DNA of 64,000 nucleotides from Undaria pinnatifida (GCA_012845835.1 JABAKD010000007.1:10615665-10679664), one strand, 5' to 3'. Positions 10,874 through 22,912 are shown, counted from the stretch's first letter. Notes: generated from the letters alone by a model not told the origin. A program made the numbers and translations.

Positions 10874-11110
10874 TGTTCGATACCCCCTCGCCCCCGAATT
10901 AAAAGCGATTTTCTTGGTAATAACGTTCTCATGGCTGCTCGACACGAGAATGGGTGCCATGAAGAAACCACTCATCACATATTTTCTTGTGTGCAAAAGA
11001 CTATCGAATGATGACGTCGGGGGGGCAAGGGGCGCCGTATGTTTTTAGGAAATACGACCGGGAGCTGATTTCACAACCGGCAATTTCGTTAAAGAAACGT
11101 TGCGTAGAAC
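10874..11110 (+). mobile_element. TIR-B element, copy 2
   Basis: GTTCGATACCCCCTCGCCCC to GTTAAAGAAACGTTGCGTAG. Shares ATGACGTCGGGGGGGCAAGG and the GATACGACC-type block with the other two copies. Confidence 0.7.
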
Positions 11111-13348
11111 GACACCTATCGTGCCACCGAAAAGCACCAGAGAGGCTACTCGCGCGCGAGGCTCGCTCTGAATGGCTGAATAAAACGGCCCTACACTTGA
11201 CCCTCCTGCTGTAGTCTTGGTCAGCAGTCTCATAAAATGAAGATGCTAACCCCCACCGTAGCAGTCGTCAGAATGGGAGACCACCTAAACGTTTTGACGG
11301 CCGTCACTTGCTTGGTAACGGCGTGGTACGCCATATTGGGATGACGCCAGAATTACGAGAATATAGCGAAACCCTTCCTGTTGATGATGCGTTCGCTGCC
11401 AAACGACGAAGAATGTGACAGTGTGGGGGGGGGGGCGGGGGGGGGCATTTTACACGGCGGAGGTTTGGCTACTGGCCCGAGTGGATGAGTAGTCTGGCTC
11501 AAGGACGGGACTTAGCTACGCAGAACAGATGCTTTGACCCAGCGTAACAATATGACCCCTTCCATTAAGAAAAACTCACCCATATGCATATGTACCATTT
11601 TGCTTTTTTTGCCTAGTCCGTCCCTTTTTCTCCGCCGGCGCAGAGTTTTTTGGTGTGCTTTCTTCTGCAATGCGATCAGACTACCCGTCGGTATATTATC
11701 AGCCGTGTGCCGGGCTCATGGGACGTCCGTGGCGCGAGCTATGGCCGCGGAAAGCCGCCGAAACTGGCTCTATTTTGCGGGGTATGAGACACTTCTGTCC
11801 CCGAGCAACCACACACTAGACGTATTTAAGCCTCGAGGTTAGGTCTTAAGTACTTCCAACTGGAAGAGCTAGGCCATTCGATATTTCGACCTTAAACGCA
11901 TAAAAAAAACACCATATGTCTAAAACTCGAAATAGTGGTCTCTTTCATTACGCATAAAAAGAAAAGCCGAGGAAAGATCAAACTACTTGAAAATAGACTA
12001 TGATATTTCTGCACTACTCCAGACGCAGATGGCAAGACGAGGATTTATGTCATGAGTAAGCACATGAGTGGGTGGAAACTTCGAGAAAGACCCTCCCCTG
12101 CCCATGCTGCTGTGCGAGCTTGAACAAACGGCCAAAACAAATAACTGGTGCCTGGCAAAAACATTGAGTGCTTCGTACTCCATACTCGCTTCATATGTAG
12201 GATACCTCGCAGGCGTCTGCCGCCTTCGGTGTGCCTCAGTGTGGCAGTCAGTACAGCAGCACAGCAGGACTGGCCCTCAACCCGGTTCAATTTCCACCCT
12301 CGAAATGTAGGCCTCCGCGGGAAAGAGGCAACAGAGTTGTAAACTGCAGCAGCAGCTCCGGCCATGCGCTACGTCGGGCACAAAAACCAAACAAAAAAAC
12401 TGTGTCATCGAAAAATTACAGCCTCTCAGGACGAGAGAGCAGGAGCACGAGCGCGCGACGAACTATGTCAGAGTCCCAGTTCTCTGACCGCAGAGAACGC
12501 CAGGGTAGGAGGAGTCTCGCGGGCGTTTTCCACCGGCTAGTTGTGCTGTAGTTGGGTTGGCTGTTGGGGTGCTGGTTGTCTGTGTGTTGTGCTGTGTTGT
12601 TTTGTTTTGTGGTGTGTTGTGTTGTGTGTGCGCTCGATCCTCGTGAATGAACAAGGACTCCTGTTCAAGTAATAGTACGTAGAGGCATGCCGCTCCACGA
12701 GAGTGGGTCGCCTCTGACCACCGCCAACGTTTCTGATGGTGTTGTACACGCAGGTTGATTAACCCGGGTTGGGGATACACCAAGCGGCTTGCTAGGTTGA
12801 GCGTTGCAATTACTGCGTGGGTGTTGTGCTGTGCTGCTGCTGCAGAGTGTCTGATGTTTCCTCGAGCTTTTGTCGTCTGAAATGCTGTTGTTTGCTGGAA
12901 AATACTCGGAAAATTGCTTCAAATATGAACGTGGGCCAAAATGTGCCCAAGTGCATATTTTGGGAAAATCCACATCTCACCGTGGTCTGCCGTGGTCGTT
13001 AGGTCGATAAAATAGACCTATTTTTCAGACATTTAAAACACGATAGGGCTTAATTTGGTTTAGAGCCAAAAATATAGGCATATCGTCAGGCTTAAATACG
13101 TCTACTACACACACGGTGGAACTTTAGTCCTCGCACGTACATCGGGGTGGCATCAAAATGTATTTGCGAGAGAATTTTCCCGCACTGCTAGACGCGGGCG
13201 CGGTGTATATGTACCCGCTGCAACGACGTGAACTATGTCATTACTGTGAGTTCTCCCTCACAATTGACACGGTGGTTACCATACAGCAGTAGCGAAACCT
13301 GTATAAAGAGATATAAAGTAGCAACACAACTCAAGCAAAAGTAACGAT

Positions 13349-14004
13349 GTGCACACAACAGACCATATCGGCAACAAACATCGGTATAAACTGTTTAACT
13401 GTTTAAGCGCGCGGGGAAAAATACTGGACACAGAAAACACACAACAAATTGACACCAATGATTCCTCTAACAGCAGCGACAGCAGTACAAACTCATCAGA
13501 CAGCGAAAATGATCAAGACAACAACAGCGGCAACAATAACAATTCTGGTCAATGGTCCATTATTCCCGAGATTGGTGATGGTGCATGTTTATTAAGATGT
13601 ATCTCGCGTCGTGTGCACAACAACCCAGCTTTACATCACATCGTCCGTGCACATATTTTGCCCACATCACAACCAATTTGTACACCGTTATCCCAGGATC
13701 AGGTTTCAACACTTTCCACGACAGCATCTTAGCTGGAGCAAATCAAGAACTTGTGGAAGTCGCTGGATCTCAACCTACTACATATTCGAGTGTTGAAGAG
13801 TATCTCCACTTCATGTCACAGCCTTACGCATATGCTACAAACGTAGAATTAATTGCTGCCACGCAGTTATACGGAGTGGACTTTCGAATAACTTATCACA
13901 CCGAGCCTCAGCATCCCAACCTTCCTCCTCCAAATGTCTGTGATATCTTATATTATCCACATTCTTTTCACTACGCATCCCTCCGATATACACCTTCTGC
14001 ATAA
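13349..14004 (+). pseudogene. OTU-family cysteine protease, frameshifted
   Basis: Two overlapping + frames (13349-13732 and 13585-14004) each carry half of an OTU (ovarian tumour) deubiquitinase-like fold. The first has a Ser/Asn-rich leader then IIPEIGDGACLLRCISRRVH, where the GDGxC Cys (codon 13586-13588) is the nucleophile position. The second has SSVEEYLHFMSQPYAYATNV, ELIAATQLYGVDFRIT and FHYASL, where His at 13969 is the expected catalytic His. The frame changes near 13690-13730. A GT..AG segment there (30 bp) is a multiple of three and would not repair it. It sits in intron 4 in AT-richer DNA, so it may be transposon cargo or a nested retrocopy. An unrecognised intron or a sequencing indel are alternatives to true decay. 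Confidence 0.7.
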
Positions 14005-14915
14005 ATACTTCATCATCAGTTGTAGTCATTCGACTTGCGTCGCCCCCGGGAGGCACGTGTCCACCTCCCGAAGGGGAACCTTGTATAGTATATATATTAC
14101 AAGTGCCAACAACGCAGCTTGCAAAGATGAGTGTTGACCCGAAATCCGTCGAACTCACGGCTGACGTCCTTGAAATATTTGTATATAATTTATTCCACGG
14201 GGGTGCACATGGCGCAGCCTCTACGATAGAGGAGGTACTGGCTTTTATGTGCTTTCTGCATGAGGGGGCTCATAACCCAAAATCGTCGGAGTACCGTCTT
14301 TGTCTTTACTGCTGCGAATATTTTTAATTACTAGGGCATGAATTTGTTCAATTTACTCAAACACCGTAGCGCATATGTCAAAGAAAAACAATGTAAGAGT
14401 GCCACACGCGTGAGTGGCTCTGAACCACTAAACACCGAGGCTCTAACCGCCACCCCCCTACCCCCTAGGTCGAAGGAGAAAGCTCGATTTCTATGGTGGA
14501 CAATATGCAATAGAAAAATAAATATTCCGACAATATGACGTTGACACACAATTTGATGAACAGGGAGGCCGAGGGATAGATAGGCATAGAAGTTGGCTTG
14601 AACGCATTTCTTTCCTAGCTGGACGCGTACAGGGAGTGCCCGGCTGCGTTCCGCTATCGGTTCTTACCTCCATGTCTTTGAGCGAACAATCTGCGTAGCG
14701 ACGTTCTTAATCCAGGCACACCTTTGAGGGGCTTAGATGCCTGCCACAACAGAGGTGCTACACATACCCCATTTTGGCGAAAGCTTTTGCGACTGACGGG
14801 TGTATCCTCAATTTCGACAAAAATAAGAGAATACTGTGGGGTTACTGTACCCGATTTTGACGAAAGTGTTTGTGACTGACGGGGCACCTTAATGAGACAA
14901 TGAGACTAACGTATG

Positions 14916-15213
14916 GATCGCGTGCTACGGTAGAGGCAGTACCTTTTGTTCGAAAAGGTTTCTGATATGACGGGCCTCCTTGACCCAGAACCGTAACATT
15001 TTTTTTTTTGTTGCATGTCGATTCTCGTGTTGCATACCTAGGCCATGGGATTTGTTCATTCAGTAGTCGTACAAGTAGTAGTTTCATTTTTTCTCTGATA
15101 AGAAATGAGATTTTGGGAGAGGTCTTAACCCCTTCAGAGCCCCAAAATCCCTCCCTATACTAACTTCAAGCAAATTTGTCCCTTTTCGGTGCACCTTTAC
15201 CGTAGCATGTGTC
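14916..15213 (+). mobile_element. TIR-A element with extra inner segment
   Basis: GATCGCGTGCTACGGTAGAG to CTTTACCGTAGCATGTGTC. Between the GGGAGAGGTCTTAACCCC core and the right end it carries an extra CAGAGCCCCAAAATCCCTCC / AACTTCAAGCAAATTTGTCC block. That block resembles one unit of the 97-bp satellite at 58.7-59.8 kb. Confidence 0.75.
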
Positions 15214-15339
15214 TATATACTATTAATAATATACTATATAATGTACCCAATACCATTGGAATTACATTCTTGTTATTTCTATATTGCGATGTTTTTGGCA
15301 AAATACCTAGGCCGTGCGCTTCCGGTGCACTCTTACGTC

Positions 15340-15492
15340 AGTCGTTGGGTGATGTACAGGGCTCCCCACGTGAGAAGTAAGCCTAACACGTGCTACGTTA
15401 GGGTTAGCATGTTTTAGTCGTTGGGTGATGTACAGGGCTCCCCACGTGAGAAGTAAACCTAACTCGTGCTGCATTAGGGTTAGCATTTTTTT
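15340..15492 (+). repeat. 76-bp tandem duplication
   Basis: AGTCGTTGGGTGATGTACAG at about 15340 recurs 76 bp later, followed by GCTCCCCACGTGAGAAGTAA and GGGTTAGCAT in both. The two units differ at a few positions. The second runs into a TIR-A-like body that ends near 15740. Confidence 0.85.
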
Positions 15493-16097
15493 TCTGGTTA
15501 AAACAACAGTAGAATATTATCTGAATGCCGGGGCTCCTCGACCCAAACATTGTCGAAATGTCGTTATTCTTCTTTCATGGCGATTTGGATTGCATACATG
15601 CCTAGACCATGATATTTGTTTATCGCGCTGCTCTTTCAATTTTGTTTCCCAAACAATCTTTTTTTTGCGGGGTATGGAGGTCTTACCTGGGTGAAGAGCG
15701 CCTGAAAATACAAAATGCACCTCCACGGTGGCATGTGTCGCATCACGGAAGTGAGATAATATCCTTGCCGTGGCGCTATTACTTGATTCAAATTGTGCGC
15801 TGTGACGGTGTTTTCGTGCGTTGTCGGCAAGACGGGCCATCTGCACCATATATTGTAGCACCTTAGGGTTGCCCCCGTATAAGCACCCTGCCAGACGCAC
15901 ACACTATCAGCCCCCCGGGGCAAGCCAAGGGTAACTGTTGCCTCCACACAAAAGGATACAGAGTGCACCTGTTGGTTTGGCATCAGTTGTTTTCATGCCG
16001 CCGGGTGTCGCCAACGAACTCACTCCTCGTCGCGTCTCCTCCGAAGGTGAACTGTATACCAGTATGTACTTCGTACAACTATGCCCTACTGTTGCAG

Positions 16098-16203
16098 GCG
16101 TACCAGGCTGTGGTTTGAGCTGCTTGAGGCATCATGGGCCCAGGAGCAAGGAAGCAAACGGGGCAATGCGAGCAGTCAGACTGGAGGAGGCAGCCCAATA
16201 CAG
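16098..16203 (+). CDS. CFAP46: CFAP46 exon 5
   Basis: Acceptor CCTACTGTTGCAG, 106 bp, phase 2 in, phase 0 out. It encodes RTRLWFELLEASWAQEQGSK then a Gly/Ser-rich tail ending SPIQ. The RxRxWFxLLExxW helix suits the CFAP46 TPR-like region. The donor is CAG|GCGAGT, a GC type. The nearest GT downstream (CGTG|GTGAAT) would leave phase 1 and break the join to exon 6. Confidence 0.7.
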
Positions 16204-16853
16204 GCGAGTCGTGGTGAATCCGCAGGGGACGCTTGACATGATAGGTTGGTTTATTCTGCGGCTCCTCTTGTATGAGTAGTCCCACCCATCGTCTGACTTC
16301 GAGGCTAATGAAAATGTATCACGAAGAATAATCCGGCGGCCTAGGTATAGACATAACGTAAAGCACACGGTATTCCAACGATGTTGGGTAGCTTCTCCGG
16401 TTGAAGAGGCTGGTCGGTTATGAATAGTTTCGGCTAAATCTGCCGCTCGCTGCTATCGCAGCAAAGGTTGGGGATGGCCATTGACATCCTTTCGTCCGCT
16501 TAACCCTGTCCGGTCCCATGCTCACTGTTGGCTATACATCGCGAAGCACTAGACCACTCTCTGCTGTGTGTCGCGTGACAAAGTGGTGGAGTGGATGGTG
16601 CCATATACTCAACCATATTGAACACGTCTACAACTGTGACATCAGGGTGATTACGGTTATCAAGATCTGTTGGATTGGAAAATCAAAAGAATACCGTAAA
16701 AATATCAAACCTCCTTGGGTGCTGCTGCTCACGTTTTGGCAAATTTGTCGTCCTAATTGGGTTGGAGTTATCTCGATCAACCCAAACCCAGAAAAATGGG
16801 CTAGAGTTGTGGGTGATCAGGGCCATTTTGGCCGTGTTCGGTTCGTTTGTCAT

Positions 16854-16881
16854 GGGTTGGGGTGGGTTGGATTGGGTAGGG
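16854..16881 (+). other. G-quadruplex motif
   Basis: GGGTTGGGGTGGG followed by TTGGATTGGG gives four G-runs of three or more with loops of 2, 1 and 7 bases, meeting the usual pattern on the sense strand of the intron. Function unknown. Confidence 0.6.
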
Positions 16882-17091
16882 ATATAATATTCGCCGATTT
16901 CAATGCTGTTGCTATATGCTTGGCTACCCAACCAAATCAGGTATCCCATAAAAACCCTACGCTAGACGAAAACATCAACGACGGCAAGACCTCGACACTT
17001 CACACTTCGCAAGCGATCGCTTGTCCACATCATGGCTGGCCATGCAGGACTGCCGACGTGACCCGCACTACTGTAATTCCAAGTAGTGTGT

Positions 17092-17345
17092 GACACATGC
17101 TACGGCATAAGTGCACCATTGTGTTTTCTGATGCTCATAACCAAATGGAGGAGGAGCTTTATACCTCACGCCAAAACTGTTTTTGAGCATTCTAAAGGTG
17201 CAGCCAGATGAAACCCATGGCCTAGGTATACAGTTCAAGAAAAAATACAAAAACGTAATAGCACTCCGGCGGAGTTGCATTAAACATCCCCGTCATTCAC
17301 AAACAACAAGAAGCTAAATGTGTTTCATATATCGCCGCACGCGTC
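17092..17345 (-). mobile_element. TIR-A element
   Basis: GACACATGCTACGGCATAAG to TATCGCCGCACGCGTC. Interior includes GAGGAGGAGCTTTATACCTC and CCATGGCCTAGGTATACAG, the family core in reverse. Confidence 0.7.
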
Positions 17346-19640
17346 AAGTTGCCAACCCAGACGTGGACGCAGTTGCAAAGGGCTTACAGTCGCACACGAC
17401 AATATATACGAACGAGTACAGTCTTATCAAGCGACGATTAGTCGGAAGAACGTGCAGCTATAAAAGTACCACCGCGCAGCACCTGCGTCTTACAGCTCCT
17501 CAAACTGCGTTTTCGACACCCCCCCGCCATGCGATACGTACGTGTACCTATTCTAGTTAGTTTTGCTTTTTCCTCTGGGTATTCTTCCACGCCAGAGTGA
17601 CTGGAGCCTGTGCGAGTTAATGTGACACTACCAACAACAACGACGTCGGTAACCCAGTCAGCTCGTGTCACCGATGCTTAAATCGTCCTTTCGTTTCGAG
17701 ATACTTCTCCTACATACGCTCAAAAATGTTCGGCCATCTTCGACACTAAACCGAAGGTGATCCGTCCATTTTTTGCCAACGCCGCGGAGACACTTGACAC
17801 ACCAATCATTGGTTCACGTTTTTAAGGTTGAAAAAATCCAGCAGCAGTACGATTACCCCCTACAAGAGACTGGACATGCCTTGACTCTTGCACAGCACGC
17901 CATGAATGGGGGCGTTCTCCGAATCCCTGTATGGTTGCTCTTACAGTTCGAAGTCTTATTGTTGCTCCACCGGCGACCAACAAGTCGATCGCAATCGTTA
18001 AGCGTTGTTTGGGTCCCTCTACCTGTCTAGTACAAGTACTACTGTGAGTAGTGCTCGTGCGGTATCGCCTACATTTTGCTGCTCTCGTACTGCTGTTCTG
18101 TAGACTTCGAAAGCCACCCAACCATTCTCCGCTCCAGGCACAGGCCAATGGCCACACTCTCTGCATTAATGTGTAGCTGATGGCATAGTTCTGTCTCATT
18201 TCCTAAATCTGCAAAAATATGTACAGCACAGAACTACTATCAATAATAAGAAACCGATACACTGACTCAGGCTGGGTTATATATTTATGATCGGGGGTTC
18301 TTCGCTTATTTCAGTAGAGCGGTTCCCAATTTTCTTATTTCCCTGTAAATAAAAGCCTGGGTTTCTTTTTGTCTTGTTTCGTATTTTTTTATTTTCTGTG
18401 TTGCACGTCGACAAGAGATTCGTCGACGCCGACCGCCACCAAGTTGTTCGGATTTCTACGCATACCCTACGAGGTACGTAGTACATGTTTTTTGTATTCA
18501 ATTGTATTCGTGCGGCCTCGATTAATTTTGGCTACTGCTGGAGTGTACTCCCAAAGGCAACCATGTTATGGTATCCTTTCTCCGCAGTTGCGGCGTTATG
18601 AGTTACGACACCCGGTGGACAGCTATCATCAGCTGATATCAGAGATCGATGTAATATCCAAGCAAACCCCGTGTGAGTGACAAATAAATACAGAGCCAGA
18701 GGCACTCCGCATAAGTACGTAGCCCATACTTAGGGCCATCCTGCCCAATATTACTAGACTACACTGGCGTGACTCGACAGGACGCTGCCGGCGTTCTGTT
18801 TGATTGGGTTTTGGGTTATTCCACCGATTGGTCTTGCTCTCTCGCTTTCGTCGAGAGTGCTTGTTAATTTGTTTGAAAGCCCTTCACGGATGAGCGCGAT
18901 AGAGGGCATAGCAACCGCCAATCTTTGTAGGGCTGTACAATTCGACTGGCTCACTGTGGTTGGTCCGGGCAATGTCAGCCGCATATCGTCAAATGATTGT
19001 TCATGACCTCTCGTGCTTTTTTTTGTGTCCCCATACGGCTGTCGTTATGTATGGATGAGCTTCACCGTGACGCTGTGCTACTTTCTGCTCTCGTGCTGAA
19101 CAAGCGCCACCACAAACAGATTGATCTATCCTCCTGTCTTCCACCTTTGCTGCGGGCTCATCCTTGAATCTAGCTGCAAGCCCGAGATCAGCGGCACGAC
19201 CGCTCATCACGGGACAGAACTTAGCTCCCTCCATGTGCGGCAATGCTGTCGGCGTAGCCTCTCTTTGATACCCATCGTGGTGTGGTGCGCTGATGTTTTT
19301 CTACGCCATATTATAGTGGCATTACTAATTTTCTAAGCAACCCTTTCGCCTGACAAGCCATAGCTCATGCTGTCCCTAGTTGTACGAGCAATACCGCTAC
19401 CCCAAGTATGGCTTCTCTTTCCGGTGGTTCTAGCGTTCTAGCGTGCTCTTCCGGGTTTGACGCACCGGTATGTTCACGCGTTTGGCGTCTGATTCGCCTT
19501 ATACACGTCCCACTTGCTTTCACGTACCTGTACGTTCAGGCTTTTGACGTCTGCTTAGCACGATACGCGTTGCCTTGGGTGTCACGTACTGCTATGTCGG
19601 ACGTCCGGTTACTGCTTTGCTTTGCACACGTCCAACTGGC

Positions 19641-19910
19641 TTCTGCCTTGCAACGATAGAGGTATACCTTTTTTTGGCGAAAATTGTTTCTGAGTGACGG
19701 GGATCCTTAACCTACTAATGCTATCGTCGGAAATAGGCCATTTTGTTTTTGCCTGATTCTCGTTGTGTGCCCAGGTGCCTAGGCCATGGGATTTTTCACC
19801 CGGTAGCACTTTTATTTTTCTATAAATCAGTTTTTGGGAGACGTCTTCAGCTCTCAAGTTGAGGGGTAGTATTAGAAAAATAGTGGTGCACCTCTATCGT
19901 AGCACGCGTC
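19641..19910 (+). mobile_element. TIR-A element, good right end
   Basis: Left end eroded (GCAACGATAGAGGTATACC). The right end GTGGTGCACCTCTATCGTAG then CACGCGTC is the best-preserved terminus in the window. Core TGCCTAGGCCATGGGATTTT present. Confidence 0.85.
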
Positions 19911-19924
19911 AGCGGGTTTGTGAA

Positions 19925-20280
19925 GCGCCGCATCTTCGATCCATTCTCCGATGACTCCGGATAGATTTAGTTCTACCTGATATGTCTATGATCTGCATAT
20001 ACGACCCGCTCAGGGTGGGCAAGTGCTATGGTATCCCCTCTCCCCCTTCGCGTCATTACGATTTATTGTTTATGTATAGCTGGCAGGAGTTATCGCCTGC
20101 TTGAACGAACGGCTCCGCCCCCCCTTCTGGCAAAAGGCATCCCGTGACCAGCAAGCAACTTATGTTAGAGATGACATGTCAAAGTAGCCCTGGTGTGAGT
20201 GACGAGTCCAGGCCCAGAGGCACCCCTGTATAGCATCACTCGGTTCCTAGGGCCATAGTACCGAAACATGCTACACCCGA
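19925..20280 (+). mobile_element. Diverged relative of the LTR element (3' internal end plus LTR-like)
   Basis: GCCGCATCTTCGA, CTGCATATACGACCCGCTCA and GGGTGGGCAAG parallel the 3' internal end of the 23.3-kb element (GCCGCATCTTCGACTCATGG, CTGCATATGCGACTCATCAG, GGGTGGGCTAG). After the purine tract the sequence becomes a different TG-starting block, also seen in part near 18562-18770 (TATGGTATCC, GTGTGAGTGAC, AGAGGCAC, TAGGGCCAT). Confidence 0.4.
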
Positions 20281-20682
20281 CCATACCCCACTATCTAGCA
20301 CGAAATTTGCGCTAAAAAGCATGCGTTTCAACTCGTTTTTGTTGCTTTGTTCCGTACAGCACAGGACACCCAACAAAAAACAGGGTTGCAACAAGAATGC
20401 CCGGCTGAGCATTGGTTGCAGGAAACGAAGAAATTCGGATAAATGTTGGGGGTGTACCGCACGTAGTTAGCCGGATAAACCTGGTCGAACAATTAGCATC
20501 GATATCATACAGCACCGACGGTAAACGCATTGACTCCCACCCCAGCCGTGGGTCGTCCAGGGGGCAATCCTGTTTTTGAAGCAAGTGGAGCACGTCGTTT
20601 CAGGCAATTTCAAATATGGTATATGCTCGTGCCCACCCATCCGTTTCTAGCTCGCGGCTGGAGCATGCTGTTTCTGCTGCAG

Positions 20683-20841
20683 CATTCCGCCGACGCTTTC
20701 ACTCGCATAAAAGAGTTTGGGATCAATGAGGCCTTGGATGTCGAACGCGAAAAGCAAGTGTCCCACGCCGTTCAAGTTTTGACTGTGTGTCTCCATAAAA
20801 TGTGTCTCTTCAAAAGATATGCGAATAAATTCCATCCTCAG
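20683..20841 (+). CDS. CFAP46: CFAP46 exon 6
   Basis: Strong acceptor TTTCTGCTGCAG, donor CATCCTCAG|GTTGGT, 159 bp, phase 0 both sides. It encodes two helix-like stretches: HSADAFTRIKEFGINEALDV and VSHAVQVLTVCLHKMCLFKR, ending ANKFHPQ. Typical TPR-like alternation; I do not recall an exact family block here, so placement relies on phase and splice sites. Confidence 0.7.
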
Positions 20842-21639
20842 GTTGGTTGTCCTGGGAAAGGGGAAATGATTCCATTTGAAACAAATGAAGCACGCCGTCC
20901 AATCATCTTGGAACTCCTGGGTATTATAGGACTTTTTGCCTTTTTCTTGAAATTTTCAAATTCTACACGCAAGCCATGTTGATAAGCAAGGACCAGTCAA
21001 CCGAGTGACAGGGTACCCATGCGGCCACTGCTATACCTTTCGGCCGGTGTAGTCCGCGCAACGACTTTGGCCCCTCTTTTATACATCGGTTCAAAGAGGC
21101 AGCTGTACTCTCCGACCGCCGATGTAGGTCAAGTGTACCTAAACAGAGGTGAGAGGCACGAGCGCGCGGAGCCACGCAGGCCACCCAATTTAGCAAGAGA
21201 AGCAGTTTATCGTGCACCAAGATGAAATTAGTCTTCATCAGCGCCCCTAATAGCCCTCCTGACCCTCCTGCCACAAACAACTCAACTCAGCCTCTCTGCG
21301 GGTTATTATACACTCTCGTATCATGCTGCATGCGCATTAGGGAGGCTTGTGTGCCCGCCGGCCGCCGGCGTGGGTCCCGGCAGGGTGGATAGAGAGACAA
21401 GTGAGCGTGGGCATAACGCGCTTGAAGCCACGTAAATCACACATAAAAAAAAACAAGATGCAAGGATACGCTCAACCATTCCATAGCCAAACACCGTACG
21501 TAGTGCGCGGGGAGGCGCCTACTACGTGACGGTGAGTGGCGGACAGGGAGGGGGATGGCGAAAAAGTCTACGGATACCAGACGAGATGGCGGGAAGAAAG
21601 GTAATGGTTCTACAGCTGTGCACGGTTTGGTCGTTTTTG

Positions 21640-22080
21640 TTAGTAACCAATTTTACGCTCCAGTTCAAGCCGTAAGAGGTTTTAACCTCAACGTCTCTTG
21701 GACAAGCCGTGGTTACAGGCGTTTTCCATTTGCCCTGTACATGCGTTCATTTCTATTGCATATAGGGTTCAACGTTATCACTTTTCAGCGTTTTTTATGC
21801 TCGTCGACTTTCATTGTAATTGCACTTTTCTCTTGTTCTCTCCACCGGACGACGTGTCGCCACTCACCAAAATCCCCTGCGGCTTGTACGCTCTTGTACA
21901 TATTGTTGTTGTTGTTGTTCTCACATTAACTCGCACAATCAAGTCCGTGGTCACAGGACAGGCTCCAGTCACTCTGGAGCTGAGGAATACCCCAGGGAAA
22001 AACACACACAACCCAAGGTGGTACACGCATATATCACAGCTGACGCAATTCATGCCTCCACCAGAAACATATAAAAGTGA
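21640..22080 (+). repeat. Longest copy of the 'GGACAAGCCGTGG' dispersed repeat
   Basis: Contains CTTGGACAAGCCGTGGTTAC, a (GTT)5 run, TCACATTAACTCGCACAATC and GGCTCCAGTCACTCTGGAGC, the last an imperfect hairpin. Parts recur at 2505-2640, 46030-46125 and inverted at 17560-17660. Confidence 0.55.
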
Positions 22081-22241
22081 AATCGGGAGTCAGTCTACGA
22101 TGTGCCAGGTCCAGGCCGGTGCATACGTCCCACTACTCACGCCTGGAGAAACCAAATTTTCCGATTGCCACCCAAGGAAGACTACCACGTATATATTACA
22201 CGTAGTATCTATCACTACGCATATGCACGACAGGCATAAGT

Positions 22242-22440
22242 CAATTGGAGAAAAAGAAACAAAGAAAAGAAAAGGAAATAAAGGAAAGGAAAGAAAAGAG
22301 AAGAAAAAACGAAACAAGACGAAAAATGCAAGCAAAGAGAAGAAAAAGACAAGCAAAGCAAGAAAAGACAAGTCAGGAAAGCAAGGAAAGAAGAAGAGAA
22401 AAAAGAAAAAAGAAATAGAAAAAGAAAAGAAAGAAAAATG
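22242..22440 (+). repeat. Polypurine tract
   Basis: About 195 bases almost wholly A and G on the + strand (GAAAAAGAAACAAAGAAAAG and so on). It creates the Lys-rich tail of a 253-residue artefactual frame. Such strand asymmetry can adopt triplex structure. Confidence 0.9.
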
Positions 22441-22912
22441 TCATACTAGCAGACCCTAGGAACTGGCTATGTCATGTTGGGACCCGGGTGTTGTGTACTA
22501 CCTAGGGTGCATGCACAATAACGGTCACTTTGTCGAACACCCCTTCCTTCCGTTTATACTCGTTTCTTCTCCAAGATTGGACAGAGATCACCACGGCGAA
22601 ACGTTCGGTTGATGGCACGCCTACCCCTTGACGCGCAAGCTTCAAGAAACCCCCCATAAGTAAACCATTCACAGTGTTTTGAGTCTGAAAAACGGGCCGA
22701 AACTAATACTAATAATAGGCGGTCAACCCATAAGTTTGGTCAACAGAAGCTATATCAATGAGTCGAGCAGTTATTTGTTTAGCTGCGACACTGTTCAGGG
22801 CTGAACGTGACCACTATTGCCCAAAACCTCAGATCGTGTGCAGCAGTACTAAACTACAGTATGATATACACGTACGCACTTGAGTTTTTACAAGGGCTAC
22901 CGTCTCCAGCCG

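Larger units (their letters stand above)
9450..16097 (+). other. CFAP46: Intron 4 (6,648 bp)
   Basis: Largest intron. It holds TIR-A copies (9640-9878, about 9888-10168, 10207-10350, 10429-10694, 14916-15213, and one ending near 15740), TIR-B copy 2, a TIR-D-like start (10728), a G-run (11425-11450), a GT-rich stretch (12541-12632), the OTU pseudogene and a 76-bp tandem duplication. About 11.5-12.5 kb shows nothing recognisable. Confidence 0.65.
16204..20682 (+). other. CFAP46: Intron 5 (4,479 bp, GC-AG)
   Basis: Contains a G-quadruplex motif (16854-16881), a TIR-A copy (17092-17345), a minus-strand dispersed-repeat fragment (about 17560-17660), LTR-like fragments (about 18560-18770 and 19925-20280) and a TIR-A copy (19641-19910). 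The 176- to 191-residue frames near 16.5-17.1 kb show no family signature. Confidence 0.6.

Noticed and set aside
16518..17093. 191-residue + frame
   Set aside because: Not bounded by fitting splice sites, no family motif, and overlaps simple GGGTTGG/CCCAACC sequence.
21698..22459. 253-residue + frame, the longest in the window
   Set aside because: Its C-terminal third is the polypurine tract read as Lys/Glu/Arg and its first part is a dispersed repeat. No domain and no codon signal.
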